Notes: a model not told the origin generated them from the sequence alone. Shown: positions 53,671-62,791, numbered from the stretch's first letter. The stretch is DNA of 64,000 nt from Nonomuraea jabiensis (GCF_014204795.1 NZ_JACHMB010000001.1:868001-932000); one strand, 5' to 3'. Translations and numbers: made by a program.

Positions 53671-54437
53671 CAGGCGCGGTGCAGCTCCCTGGCCGCGGTG
53701 CGGGTCAGCAGCTCGATCTGCTCGGCGTTGAGCGCGACGTGGTCGGCCGACTTGATCACCTTGGCCGCCAGCCGGGGCTTGAGCAGCGTCAGGCCCTCGG
53801 CGACCACGATGCCGCCCTTGGGCAGCAGCCCGCAGTGGACGGCGAGCAGGGGCGTGATCGTCACCGGGATGCGCGTCTCGCGGCTCAGCAGCTCGGCGAA
53901 CGCCTCGGACGTCTCCACCAGGGACTTGGCTGTCTTGGTGCCGTACTTCTCGCCGAAGAACAGCCGGCCGGCGTAGCAGGCGATCTCGGTGTCGGGGCTC
54001 CACGACTCGTTGTCGATGATCCACAAGCCGCCCGGGCCGATCACCAGGTGGTCGATCGACGCCTGGCCGCGGATGGCGCGGCCGTCGAGCACCGTGTAGC
54101 CAAGGCGGCCGAGGGACCGGCGCAGCAGCTTCGCGGTGATCACCTCGCCCTTCCGCGCGCCGCGCCACACCGCCGTCGCGCGGAAGGAACGCCAGTCGAG
54201 GAGCCAGTCGCCCGCCGCCACGAGCCCGGCCAGGAGCACGCCGAACAGCGGAGCGACCCCGGACATGCCGAACCTCAGCGCGAGCGCGACCCCGATCACG
54301 AAGCCCACGGCGGCCTTCACATACCGGGACTTGCGCCGGTTGGGCGCGTCCTCGCGCCAGAACTTCTCGTACCACCACTGCGGAGAAGACCCCGTGTACT
54401 TCTCGTCTGGTTGCACATAGATAGAGCCACCGGGCAC
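53670..54437 (-). CDS. NERD-domain membrane protein
   Basis: I choose GTG 54437 (VPGGSIYVQPDEKYTG), preceded by gggggt. The 255-residue product has two hydrophobic segments (about 40-80, VKAAVGFVIGVALALRFGMS and VAPLFGVLLAGLVAAGDWLL), then the NERD domain: RKGEVITAKLLRRSLGRLGYTVLDGRAI, IDHLVIGPGGLWIIDNESW (the Asp-x-x-Val...Gly-x-W/Y-x-x-D motif) and EAFAELLSRETRIPVTITPLLAVHCG. NERD is related to nucleases but its function in this context is unknown. Confidence 0.85.
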   Translation of the reverse strand: MPGGSIYVQPDEKYTGSSPQWWYEKFWREDAPNRRKSRYVKAAVGFVIGVALALRFGMSGVAPLFGVLLAGLVAAGDWLLDWRSFRATAVWRGARKGEVITAKLLRRSLGRLGYTVLDGRAIRGQASIDHLVIGPGGLWIIDNESWSPDTEIACYAGRLFFGEKYGTKTAKSLVETSEAFAELLSRETRIPVTITPLLAVHCGLLPKGGIVVAEGLTLLKPRLAAKVIKSADHVALNAEQIELLTRTAARELHRA

Positions 54438-54573
54438 GGCAAACCCCCAATGTAGATGTGATGCAGGATCTGCCACGCCGAAGATCCCTCGCCAGTCAAG
54501 GGATACCCGCCCCTCAACCAAGGCGAGCCTAAGGTGACGTAATTAGTACCCGCAAGACCAGCAAATGACCTCG

Positions 54574-54587
54574 ACCGACCAGTCGGT
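54574..54587. promoter_or_regulatory. TetR operator at the regulator's own promoter
   Basis: The 14-bp palindrome accgac-ca-gtcggt overlaps a -10-like tatgct (54587-54592) and lies 29 bp upstream of the TetR start. A related site sits at 58596-58609 before the acyl-CoA dehydrogenase operon. Binding here would give autoregulation. Confidence 0.7.
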
Positions 54588-54616
54588 ATGCTAAAGCAGG
54601 TGACAAAGGGGGACAT

Positions 54617-55207
54617 GTGAAAGAGGAACCGGTCAGACAGCGACTGCTCGCCGAGGCGACCCGTCTGTTCGCCGAGCGCGGCTTCGAGAGCACCTCCGTC
54701 CAGGAGATCGTCGTGGCTGCCGGCGTCACCAAGGGCGCCATGTATCACTACTTCGACTCCAAGGACGACCTGCTCCACGAGATCTACGGCCGGGTCCTGC
54801 GCATGCAGATGGAGCGGCTGACGCGGATCGCCGACGGTCCCGGCGACGTGCGGCAGCGCCTGTACCGGGCCGCGGCCGACGTCGTGGAGACCACGGTCGC
54901 GAACCTCGACGACTCCAAGATCTTCTTCAGGTCGATGCACCTGCTCGCGCCCGAGACGCAGAAGAGCGTGCGCGCCGAGCGCCGCCGCTACCACGAGCGC
55001 TTCCGCGGCCTCGTGGCCGAGGGCCAGCGCGAGGGCGTCTTCAGCGACCGGGTCCCGGCGGAGCTGGTCGTCGACTACTTCTTCGGCTCGGTGCACCACC
55101 TGGGCTCGTGGTTCCACGTGGCCGGGCCGCTGACCGGCGCCCAGGTGGGCAGGCACTTCGCCGACCTGCTGCTCACCTCACTCGGGGCCGGGCACGTCGA
55201 CGAGTGA
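54617..55207 (+). CDS. TetR-family regulator, probably of fatty-acid or acyl-CoA catabolism
   Basis: GTG at 54617; 196 residues. The N-terminal TetR helix-turn-helix (about 5-52): RQRLLAEATRLFAERGFESTSVQEIVVAAGVTKGAMYHYFDSKDDLLHEIY. The C-terminal ligand-binding half has RRRYHERFRGLVAEGQREGVFSDRVPAELVVDYFFGSVHHLGSWF, similar in layout to KstR2/FadR-type regulators that sense acyl-CoA. It converges with the dehydrogenase operon (30-bp overlap of 3' ends), and matching operators at both promoters support control of that operon. Confidence 0.88.
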   Translation: MKEEPVRQRLLAEATRLFAERGFESTSVQEIVVAAGVTKGAMYHYFDSKDDLLHEIYGRVLRMQMERLTRIADGPGDVRQRLYRAAADVVETTVANLDDSKIFFRSMHLLAPETQKSVRAERRRYHERFRGLVAEGQREGVFSDRVPAELVVDYFFGSVHHLGSWFHVAGPLTGAQVGRHFADLLLTSLGAGHVDE

Positions 55208-56224
55208 GGCCAGCGCCGCGCGGTGGTCGCCGGGCGTGCCCAGCGCGATCTCCGCGGCCTTCGCGCGCTTGAGGTAGAGATGCACGGGGTGCTCCCACGT
55301 CATCCCGATCCCTCCGTGGAGCTGCAGGGCCTCTTCGGCGGCGTGTACGGCCACGCCCGCGTTCCACGACTGGGCCACGGCCACGGAGAGCGCCGAGCCG
55401 TCCGTCGCGGCGCTCCGGGCGGCGGCCCTGGCCCGTACGACGTCCAGCCACAGATCCGCCAGCCGGTGCTTGATCGCCTGGAAGGAGCCGATCGGCCGGG
55501 CGAACTGGTGGCGTTCCCTGACGTGGGCGAGCGTCGTGTCGAGGCACCATTCGGCCACCCCGAGCTGCTCGGACGCCAGCAACCCGGCCCCGAACCTGAG
55601 CACCTCCGCCAGGTCGCACGCCCCCACGTCCCTGGCCTCGGTCCCGTCGAAGGTGACGGTCGCGACAGGCCTGGTCTGGTCGAGCGACGGCACGACCCGG
55701 ACGAGCGCGCCCTCCTCCACGGCATGCAGCCTGCCGCCGACGGGCACCAGCAGCACGTCGGCCACGTCGGCCCCGGCCACCCCGGCGACGGTCCCGGTCA
55801 GCCGCCCGCCCGCGAGCCGCACGGCCGTCCCCGGCCGGTACGGGGAGGCCGCGAACGGCACCGCGAGGGCGGCGGTCTTCCTGCCCTCGGCCAGCTCCTC
55901 CAACAACGCGTCGCGGGTCGGCAGCAGCGCGCGGGTGGCCAGCACCGAGCTGGTGAGGAACGGCACCGGCGCCACTCCCCTGCCCAGCTCCTCCAGCACG
56001 ACGGCCGCCTCGCTGGCCGACGCCCCGGCGCCGCCGTACTGCTCGGGGATGAGCAGCCCGGCCACGCCGATCTCGCCCGCCAGCGTCTTCCACAGGTCGA
56101 GGTCGTAGGGCTCGGACTCGATCCGCTTGAGCACGGCGGCGGGCGGGCAGCGGTCGGCGAGCAGCCCGCGCACCGCGGCCCGCAGCTCCTCCTCGACCTC
56201 GGAGTACAGCAGGGTGGTCGTCAT
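55178..56224 (-). CDS. Acyl-CoA dehydrogenase (third gene of operon)
   Basis: ATG at 56224 overlaps the stop of the preceding gene (atga). The product is 348 residues. N-terminal helical domain: VEEELRAAVRGLLADRCPPAAVL, GVAGLLIPEQYGGAGASASEAAVVLEELGRG. Central beta domain: GRLTGTVAGVAGADVADVLLVP. C-terminal FAD-binding half: RFGAGLLASEQLGVAEWCLDTTLAHVRERHQFARPIGSFQAIKHRLADLW and HAAEEALQLHGGIGMTWEHPVHLYLKRA. It is shorter than most, and the catalytic base position is not obvious, so it may act as the non-catalytic half of a FadE heteromer. Confidence 0.88.
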   Translation of the reverse strand: MTTTLLYSEVEEELRAAVRGLLADRCPPAAVLKRIESEPYDLDLWKTLAGEIGVAGLLIPEQYGGAGASASEAAVVLEELGRGVAPVPFLTSSVLATRALLPTRDALLEELAEGRKTAALAVPFAASPYRPGTAVRLAGGRLTGTVAGVAGADVADVLLVPVGGRLHAVEEGALVRVVPSLDQTRPVATVTFDGTEARDVGACDLAEVLRFGAGLLASEQLGVAEWCLDTTLAHVRERHQFARPIGSFQAIKHRLADLWLDVVRARAAARSAATDGSALSVAVAQSWNAGVAVHAAEEALQLHGGIGMTWEHPVHLYLKRAKAAEIALGTPGDHRAALASLVDVPGPE

Positions 56225-57384
56225 CGCGGGAGGTCCTTCCAGGGCACGTCCTTGTCGACGCGGGGCTCTGAGGGCAGGCCGAGCACCCGCTCGGCGATGA
56301 TGTTGCGCAGGATCTCGGACGTGCCGCCCTCGATCGAGTTGCCCTTGGCCCGCAGGTAGCGGTAGCCGGGGCCGCGGCCGTAGAAGTCGACGTCCTCGGA
56401 GCGGCGGAACGTCCAGTCGTCGTAGCCCAGGTCGCGCCCGAACTCCACCTCGAAGCCGGACAGCGCCTGGTTGAGCCTGGCGAACGACAGCTTCATGCCG
56501 GACCCCTCGGGCCCCGGCTGGCCGGCGGCGAGCTGCTCGCGCAGGCGCACCCCGGACAGGCGGGTGACCTCCGACTCCACCCAGAGCGACAGCAGCCGCT
56601 GGTGCAGGTCGTGGGTGCGCAGCTCGGGGTGGGCGCGCCAGGAGTCGACCACGACGCCGACCATGCCGCCGCCGCGCCGCACGGGGGCACCGCCGATGGC
56701 GACGCGCTCGTTCATCAGCGTGGTCTGCGCGACCCGCCAGCCGTCGCCGACCTCGCCGAGCCGCAGGTCGTCGGGGAGCCGCACGCCGGTCAGGAACACC
56801 TCGTTGAACTCGGCCTCACCGGTGATCTGCCGCAGCGGCCGCACCTCGACGCCCGGCGCGTGCATGTCGCAGATGAAGTACGTCATGCCGCGGTGTTTCG
56901 GCACGTCCGGGTCGGTACGGGTGACGAGGATCGCCCACCTGGAGTGATGGGCGCCGGACGTCCACACCTTCTGGCCATCGACGACCCATTCGTCCCCGTC
57001 CTTGACGGCGCGGGTCGCGAGCGTGGCCAGATCGGATCCCGCGCCGGGCTCGCTGAAGAGCTGGCACCAGATCTCCTCGCCGGTCCACAGCGGCCGGAGG
57101 AAGCGGCGTTTCTGCTCCTCCGTCCCGAACGCCAGGATCGTCGGGGCCGCCATCCCGAGCCCGATGCCCTGGACGCCGGCGTTGAGCTGCGGCGTGCCGG
57201 CCAGTTCCCGCTCCACGACCAGCTGCAGCTCCCTCGAGACGCCCAGCCCGCCGAGCCCTTCGGGGAACCACACCCACGCCAGCCCCGCGTCGAACCTCGC
57301 CCGCAGGAACTCCAGCCGGTCCCCGGCCGGGTCGTGCTCCGCGAGGAACGCCGCGACCCGCTCCTTGATCTCCGCCTCGTTCAC
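56221..57384 (-). CDS. Acyl-CoA dehydrogenase (second gene of operon)
   Basis: GTG at 57384 overlaps the preceding stop (gtga). The product is 387 residues: NEAEIKERVAAFLAEHDPAG, then AWVWFPEGLGGLGVSRELQLVVE. The flavin/substrate motifs are IWCQLFSEPGAGSDLATLATRAVKDGDEWVVDGQKVWTSGAH. The C-terminal dehydrogenase domain has GNSIEGGTSEILRNIIAERVLGLPSEPR, the usual end with the E-G-T-S-E-I-x-R signature. It should oxidise a CoA thioester to its enoyl form. Coupled to both neighbours by 4-bp overlaps. Confidence 0.93.
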   Translation of the reverse strand: MNEAEIKERVAAFLAEHDPAGDRLEFLRARFDAGLAWVWFPEGLGGLGVSRELQLVVERELAGTPQLNAGVQGIGLGMAAPTILAFGTEEQKRRFLRPLWTGEEIWCQLFSEPGAGSDLATLATRAVKDGDEWVVDGQKVWTSGAHHSRWAILVTRTDPDVPKHRGMTYFICDMHAPGVEVRPLRQITGEAEFNEVFLTGVRLPDDLRLGEVGDGWRVAQTTLMNERVAIGGAPVRRGGGMVGVVVDSWRAHPELRTHDLHQRLLSLWVESEVTRLSGVRLREQLAAGQPGPEGSGMKLSFARLNQALSGFEVEFGRDLGYDDWTFRRSEDVDFYGRGPGYRYLRAKGNSIEGGTSEILRNIIAERVLGLPSEPRVDKDVPWKDLPR

Positions 57385-58583
57385 ATGTACCTCTTCAGCT
57401 CGCGATAGGCCAGGGACCGCTTGTGCACCTCGTCGGGGCCGTCCGCCAGGCGCAGCGAGCGGGCGCCCGCCCAGAGCGCCGCCAGCGGGAAGTCCTGCGA
57501 GACGCCGCCCGCGCCGTGCACCTGCACGGCCTTGTCCAGGATCCACTCCACGGCGATCGGAGTGGAGATCTTGATGGCCTGGATCTCGGTGTGCGCGCCC
57601 TGGTTGCCCACCGTGTCCATGAGCCAGGCGGTCTTGAGCACGAGCAGGCGCAGCTGCTCGATCCTGATCCGGGACTCGGCGATCCAGTCCTGGATCACGC
57701 CCTGCTGGGCGACGGGCTTGCCGAACGTCGTCCTGGCCAGGGCCCGCCGGCACATCAGCTCCACGGCCCGCTCGGCCATGCCGATCAGGCGCATGCAGTG
57801 GTGGATGCGGCCGGGGCCGAGCCGGGCCTGGGCGATGGCGAAGCCGCCGCCCTCCTCGCCGATCAGGTTCTCCACGGGTACGCGGACGTCCTCGAACACG
57901 ATCTCCGCGTGGCCGCCGTGGTCGGCGTCGGTGTAGCCGAAGACGTGCATGCCGCGCTTGATGTGCAGCCCGGGTGTGTCGCGGGGCACCAGGATCATGC
58001 TCTGCTGGCGGTGCGTGGGGGCGTCCGGGTTCGTCTTGCCCATGACGATGAAGATCTTGCAGTTGGGGTTCATGGCGCCGGAGATGAACCACTTGCGGCC
58101 GTTGATGACGTACTCGCCGCCGTCCCGGACGATGGAGGTGGCGATGTTCGTGGCGTCCGAGGAGGCCACGTCGGGCTCCGTCATGGCGAACGCGGAGCGG
58201 ATCTCCCCGTCGAGCAGCGGCCGCAGCCACTCCTTGCGCTGCCACTCGCTGCCGAACATGGACAGGACCTCCATGTTCCCGGTGTCGGGCGCGGCGCAGT
58301 TGGTGGCCGTCGGGGCGATGACGGGACTCCGGCCCATGATCTCCGCCAGCGGCGCGTACTGGAGGTTCGTCAGGCCGGCGCCGTGCTCGCCCGGGAGGAA
58401 CAGGTTCCACAGGCCGCGCTTCCTGGCCTCGTCCTTGAGGTCCTCCAGGAGGGGCGGCGGGCTCCAGCCGCCGGCCGCCGCCTGCTCCTCGAAGGGGGCC
58501 TCGGCGGGGTAGACGCATTCCTCCATGAATCGCAGCAGTCGTTCGCGCAGGTCCTCGGTGACGCTGTCAAAGGCGAAGTCCAT
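57381..58583 (-). CDS. Acyl-CoA dehydrogenase (first gene of operon)
   Basis: ATG at 58583, 12 bp from the operator palindrome. The product is about 400 residues: MDFAFDSVTEDLRERLLRFMEECVYPAEAPFEEQ, RSAFAMTEPDVASSDATNIATSIVRDGGEYVINGRKWFISGAMNPNCKIFIVMGKT, GGGFAIAQARLGPGRIHHCMRLIGMAERAVELM and VQVHGAGGVSQDFPLAALWAGARSLRLADGPDEVHKRSLA. The substrate is unknown. The family resembles FadE-type enzymes for branched or bulky acyl-CoA. First gene of a three-gene operon facing the TetR gene. Confidence 0.93.
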   Translation of the reverse strand: MDFAFDSVTEDLRERLLRFMEECVYPAEAPFEEQAAAGGWSPPPLLEDLKDEARKRGLWNLFLPGEHGAGLTNLQYAPLAEIMGRSPVIAPTATNCAAPDTGNMEVLSMFGSEWQRKEWLRPLLDGEIRSAFAMTEPDVASSDATNIATSIVRDGGEYVINGRKWFISGAMNPNCKIFIVMGKTNPDAPTHRQQSMILVPRDTPGLHIKRGMHVFGYTDADHGGHAEIVFEDVRVPVENLIGEEGGGFAIAQARLGPGRIHHCMRLIGMAERAVELMCRRALARTTFGKPVAQQGVIQDWIAESRIRIEQLRLLVLKTAWLMDTVGNQGAHTEIQAIKISTPIAVEWILDKAVQVHGAGGVSQDFPLAALWAGARSLRLADGPDEVHKRSLAYRELKRYM

Positions 58584-58594
58584 GCCTGCGAGCG

Positions 58595-58610
58595 TACCGA
58601 CCGGCCGGTA
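58595..58610. promoter_or_regulatory. TetR operator before the acyl-CoA dehydrogenase operon
   Basis: The palindrome taccgac-cg-gccggta closely matches accgac-ca-gtcggt at 54574-54587 (shared consensus accgacyrgycggt). It lies 11 bp upstream of the first dehydrogenase start, placed to block the promoter or a leaderless start. Confidence 0.7.
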
Positions 58611-58692
58611 TGAGTGTCGACAGGTGGTTCCCCATAAAAAGGTGCAGGTGGCCATAATCAGGACTTCCCGGGCGCCCCTAGAGTTGCCTGCC

Positions 58693-59268
58693 ATGACCGC
58701 GAAGCTGCCTGCCCCTGTGGTGCTCGAGAACGGCGTCGTCCGCCTGGAGCCGCTCACCCTCGACCACGTTCCCGACCTGTTCGCCGCCTCCGGCGCCGAC
58801 GAGGAGGTCTGGCGCTGGCTGCCCGCGCCCGCGCCGCGTTCCGAGGAGGAGCTGGGCAAGCTCGCCCTCGGGCTGATGACCGACGACAAGCACGTCCCCT
58901 TCGCGGTGGTGCTCAAGGAGGGCGGGCGGGCCGTGGGCTGGACCACGTACGGCGACGTGCCGGGCTTCGACGCCAGCATCGAGATCGGCTGGACGTGGTA
59001 CGGCCGGCAGGTGTGGCGTACGGCCGTCAACACCAGCTGCAAGATCCTGCTCATCGACCACGCCTTCGCATTCGGCTACAACCGCGTCCTGCTCAAGACC
59101 GACCACCTCAACCTCCGCTCGCAGAACGCCATCAAGCGCATCGGCGGGGTGCACGAGGGGACGCTGCGGCGGCATCGCAAGCGGCCCGACGGCACCTGGC
59201 GCGACACGGTCTGTTTCGGCATCCTCGAAGAGGAATGGCCGCAGCACCGGGCCCGCTTGGATCGTTAA
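58693..59268 (+). CDS. GNAT-family N-acetyltransferase
   Basis: ATG at 58693; 191 residues, beginning MTAKLPAPVVLENGVVRLEPLTLDHVPDLFAA. RimJ/RimL-like pattern: PFAVVLKEGGRAVGWTTYGDV, SIEIGWTWYGRQVWRTAVNTSCKILLIDHAFAFGYNRVLLKTDHLNLRSQNAIKRIGGVHEGTLRRH. The acetyl-CoA loop (Q/R-x-x-G-x-G/A) is modified to GRQVWRTA, as in this subgroup. It probably acetylates a protein N-terminus or a small amine. Followed by a separate gene after 7 bp. Confidence 0.9.
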   Translation: MTAKLPAPVVLENGVVRLEPLTLDHVPDLFAASGADEEVWRWLPAPAPRSEEELGKLALGLMTDDKHVPFAVVLKEGGRAVGWTTYGDVPGFDASIEIGWTWYGRQVWRTAVNTSCKILLIDHAFAFGYNRVLLKTDHLNLRSQNAIKRIGGVHEGTLRRHRKRPDGTWRDTVCFGILEEEWPQHRARLDR

Positions 59269-59275
59269 GGGGTGT

Positions 59276-61717
59276 ATGACTGATCGGCTGGGAGGCTACT
59301 GGCTCGGCGCCCGGCTCGACGGCGGCGGGCACGTCATCGTCCGCGAGGCCTACGACGAGTCGGGCACGCGGCATGCGCTGGGAGTTCCCTGCCTGCCGGA
59401 CGCCGAGGCCCGCGCCAGGCTCGCCACCGCCGCCTCGGCGGCCGGGCGCGTGCGGTCGCTGTCGGTCGCCAGGCTGACGGAGACCTGCCTGGACGGCGAG
59501 CCGCCCTACCTGGTCAGCGAGTACATCCCCGGCCCCACCCTGCGGCAGGTCGTCGACCGGTACGGCCCGTACACGGGCGACGCCCTCTACCGCCTGGCCA
59601 CCGCCGTGGCCACCGCGCTGGCCGCGGCCCACGAGGCGGGCGCGGTGCACGGGTCCCTCACCCCCGGCAAGGTCGTCCTGGGCACCGAGGGACCGCGCCT
59701 GGTCGGCCTGGGCTGGTGTCTCCCCGGGGAGCCGGACGCCGATGGACGGCCGGAGGCGGAGCCCTGGGGACCGGCCACGGACGTGCGCGACTGGGGACGG
59801 CTGCTGCTCTTCGCCGCCTACGGCTCGGACGAGCGATCGGGCCACGGCGAGCGGCTGGACCGCCCCTTACGCGGGCTGGTGGCCGCCGCCCTGCACCGCG
59901 ATCCCGAACGCCGCCCGAGCGCCCACCAGCTCCTGCTCTCCCTCCTCGACGCCCCGCAATCCCAGCAGGGCCGCCTGCTACCCCCCGAGCCCGTCTCCGA
60001 CCCGCCGCTGGGCGTCCGCGCCGAGACCGTGTACGCGCAACTCAGCCCGGCCGAGCAGGACCTGGTGCCCGACGTCTTCCTCCGCCTGGTGGACCTGGAC
60101 TCCGACGGCTCCGACACCGTCGTCGCCGCCTCCCGAGCCGACCTGGTCGCCGGCCGCGCCACCGACGAGGTCGCCTCCATCGACGGGGTGCTGGAGGCGT
60201 ACGGCAAGGCGGGTCTCCTCAGCTACGACCCCGGGACGGACGGCCCTCTGGCGATCACGTACGCGGCGCTCCTGCGTGCCTGGCCGCGCCTGCACGAGTG
60301 GCTGGACGGCGAGCGCGACGGGCTGGCCGTGCACAGGGAGCTGGCGCGGGCGGCCCGGCGGTGGGAAGCGGGCGGGCGGCGGGAGGCGGCGCTGTTCCGG
60401 GGGGAGCCGCTGGACAGGGCCCTGGCGTGGGCGGCCAGCGGCCGCCGGCGGGTGACGCTGAGCGCCGGCGAGCAGACGTTCCTCGACGCGGGGCTCGCCA
60501 GGGTGCGCAGGAGGTCGCGCCGGCGGTGGACGGTCATGGCGGGGCTGCTGTCGGTGGTGGTGCTGCTCGCCCTGTGGCAGCGGGGTGCCGCCGACGGACG
60601 CCTGGACCAGGCGATGGCGAAGGTGGCGGCGTCCCGGGCGGAGGCGCTGCGGCTGGCGGACCCGGTGACGGCACGCAAGCTCAGCCTCGCCGCCTGGCGC
60701 CTGGCCCCGATCCCCGAGGCGCGCCGGGCGTTGACGTCGGCGGATCCGGCGGTGGACGTGTTCGCCGACCCGTACGCGGGCCCCCGCTCCCTGCACGCCA
60801 TCAGCGACGACGGCTCTCGCCTGGCCGCACTCGACGAGGGAACCCTGCGGGTGTACGACATCCCCTCCCGCCGCCAGGTCGCCGGCACGGCGGGCCCGGC
60901 CCAGACCGTACGCGCCATGGCCTGGTCCCCCGACGGCCACACGCTGGCCCTCGTCGGCGTCGACCGCTCCTACCTCTGGGACACCACCTCCGGCGGCGGC
61001 GTCGGCCCGCCCTTCGGCCGCGGCCTCGGCGCGCCCGGGGAGCAGTCCGCGTGGTTCAGCCCGGGCGGTGGCCTGCTGTTCGCGGCGGCCCGGCTGTCGG
61101 GCGAGCGCTGGGCGTGGGACCTGAGGGCGCGGCGGGCCGCGTACGTGGGCGAGTACGCGGTGGTGGGCCCCGGGGACCGGGTGGCGCTGGTCTTCGCGGG
61201 CAGACGTTCGGAGCTCCGCGGCCTGTCCGGGCCGTCTCGCGCCCCCTGGTTGGACCGGATGCCGTGGGAGTACACGACGTTCGCCCCGGACGGCGGGCGC
61301 GTGGCGATCGCCGAGGAGAGCGGGATCCAGATCTACGACCTCGACGGAGTGCCCACCCGGTCCACCCGGCTGCGGCCCTCGCCGGGCCACCTGCGGTTCA
61401 GCCCGGACGGGCGGCTGCTCATCAGCACGGACAGCGATCGGGTGCGGGTCTGGCGGCTCGATGACGCCACCGGCACGCCGGTAGCCGACAGGGCGGTGCC
61501 CACGGCCGGGGTCGACCGGGCGGCCCAGGCCACGATCACCGGGGACGGGCGGCGGCTGCGGGTCCTGGCCGGGCACGGGATCGTCCTGACCATCGAGCTG
61601 GCACCCGGGACCGCGCCCCGGGATCACGCCGCGTACATCTGCTCCCGGTACGGGGCCCTCTCCCCGCAGGAGTGGTCCCGGCACCTACCCGAACTACCGC
61701 ACCGCGACACCTGCTGA
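59276..61717 (+). CDS. Pseudokinase - transmembrane - WD40 repeat protein
   Basis: ATG at 59276 follows aagggg; 813 residues. The N-terminal protein-kinase fold (about 1-230) lacks the key residues: the catalytic loop reads HGSLTPGKV (125 onward) in place of HRDLKPxN, DFG is replaced by LVGLGW, and no VAIK lysine is seen. A helical linker region follows (SPAEQDLVPDVFLRLVDLD, STAND-like C-terminal part of nSTAND/WD40 proteins, ending LSAGEQTFLDAG), then one membrane segment (about 418-434, TVMAGLLSVVVLLALW) and WD40-like blades (WSPDGHTLALVGVDRSYLWD, FSPDGRLLISTDSDRVRVW). Likely a signalling scaffold at the membrane. Confidence 0.8.
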   Translation: MTDRLGGYWLGARLDGGGHVIVREAYDESGTRHALGVPCLPDAEARARLATAASAAGRVRSLSVARLTETCLDGEPPYLVSEYIPGPTLRQVVDRYGPYTGDALYRLATAVATALAAAHEAGAVHGSLTPGKVVLGTEGPRLVGLGWCLPGEPDADGRPEAEPWGPATDVRDWGRLLLFAAYGSDERSGHGERLDRPLRGLVAAALHRDPERRPSAHQLLLSLLDAPQSQQGRLLPPEPVSDPPLGVRAETVYAQLSPAEQDLVPDVFLRLVDLDSDGSDTVVAASRADLVAGRATDEVASIDGVLEAYGKAGLLSYDPGTDGPLAITYAALLRAWPRLHEWLDGERDGLAVHRELARAARRWEAGGRREAALFRGEPLDRALAWAASGRRRVTLSAGEQTFLDAGLARVRRRSRRRWTVMAGLLSVVVLLALWQRGAADGRLDQAMAKVAASRAEALRLADPVTARKLSLAAWRLAPIPEARRALTSADPAVDVFADPYAGPRSLHAISDDGSRLAALDEGTLRVYDIPSRRQVAGTAGPAQTVRAMAWSPDGHTLALVGVDRSYLWDTTSGGGVGPPFGRGLGAPGEQSAWFSPGGGLLFAAARLSGERWAWDLRARRAAYVGEYAVVGPGDRVALVFAGRRSELRGLSGPSRAPWLDRMPWEYTTFAPDGGRVAIAEESGIQIYDLDGVPTRSTRLRPSPGHLRFSPDGRLLISTDSDRVRVWRLDDATGTPVADRAVPTAGVDRAAQATITGDGRRLRVLAGHGIVLTIELAPGTAPRDHAAYICSRYGALSPQEWSRHLPELPHRDTC

Positions 61718-61731
61718 CCAGTGGCGAAGGG

Positions 61732-62616
61732 TCAGTTGGCCTGGGAGGTCGCGGACACCGGCTCGGGGGCCGGTTGAGACTGCGCCCGGGTGGGGCGGGA
61801 ATGATCGGGGGCGAGGCGGCCCAGGATGATCGTGCCGCCGATGGTGAGCGCGCTGGCCAGGACGGCGGGGATGGCGGTGGAGGGGTTGGTCGGCAGGGGC
61901 TCGCCGAGGAGGATCACGCCGGCGAGGACCGAGGTGATGGGGTCGATGACCTGTACGCCGGCGTACGCGATACCGAAGTAGCCGACCGCGTACGAGCGCT
62001 GCAACAGCACCACCGCGCAGACCAGCAGCACGGGCACGGCGAGCGTGAACCAGTGCACCAGCCGGCCCCAGTCCCCCTCCATGCCGCCCCCGACGACCCG
62101 GACGAACGTGGACACGCTCGCCGTCACCACGCCCGCGCCCACGGACAGCAGTAACGCCCTGTTCGGCCCGTGCACCCGGGCCGCGAGCAGCTGCGTCACC
62201 AGGACGATCACGCCGATCACGGCCAGGAACACGAGCGCGGCGCCGTCACCCAGCTTCGGCGTCACGTTGTGGTGCGGCACCAGGAGCATGAGCCAGAGCA
62301 GGCCCACGGCCACCGCGATCGAGCCGAAGATCTCCGCACGGTACGGCTTGCGCCCGTACATGAACGCGGCCAGCGGCACGGCGAACACCAGCGTGGCGAC
62401 GCTGATCGGCTGGACCGCCACCAGCGGGGCGAAACTCAGCGCCACGGCGTGCAGGCAGGCGCCGGTCAGGCCGATGGCGCCGCCGATCAACCAGCGGGGG
62501 CGCCTGGCCAGCTTGAGCGAGGCGCCCGCGGCCACGGCCTCGTACTGCTGCAGGGCCGCGCCGAGTGCGTATCCAAGCGCTCCCACCAGGGCGATGATCA
62601 CGCCGACCCAGGTCAT
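61732..62616 (-). CDS. EamA/DMT-family transporter
   Basis: ATG at 62616; 294 residues with about ten hydrophobic segments arranged as two five-helix halves. Segments include VGVIIALVGALGYALGAALQQ, FAPLVAVQPISVATLVFAVPLAAFMYG, EIFGSIAVAVGLLWLMLLVP and the C-terminal YAGVQVIDPITSVLAGVILLGEPLP. The family exports amino acids, sugars or metabolites. The substrate is unknown. The tail is Pro/Ser-rich and cytoplasmic. Confidence 0.88.
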   Translation of the reverse strand: MTWVGVIIALVGALGYALGAALQQYEAVAAGASLKLARRPRWLIGGAIGLTGACLHAVALSFAPLVAVQPISVATLVFAVPLAAFMYGRKPYRAEIFGSIAVAVGLLWLMLLVPHHNVTPKLGDGAALVFLAVIGVIVLVTQLLAARVHGPNRALLLSVGAGVVTASVSTFVRVVGGGMEGDWGRLVHWFTLAVPVLLVCAVVLLQRSYAVGYFGIAYAGVQVIDPITSVLAGVILLGEPLPTNPSTAIPAVLASALTIGGTIILGRLAPDHSRPTRAQSQPAPEPVSATSQAN

Positions 62617-62791
62617 CGGCGCCCGCGCAGGGGCATGGATCCTTCCAAGAGCATTGCTCTAGCTTACGAGGGAAGCCGAGCTGGCGAATCATACTTTTGG
62701 TGGATCGTTCGGGCGGAGACGGTCCCGACCAGGACACATGTGTGACCTGGGGTCGCGCGATTGTGACCCAGGACAGGGTGCCCGATGAGGG

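Noticed and set aside
59276..59960. Active Ser/Thr protein kinase
   Set aside because: The catalytic Asp, the DFG Asp and the ATP-binding Lys are all missing.
59716..61464. A rightward frame of 582 codons within the pseudokinase gene
   Set aside because: Arg/Pro/Gly-rich shadow frame with no domain content. The 813-codon frame carries the kinase-like and WD40 signatures.
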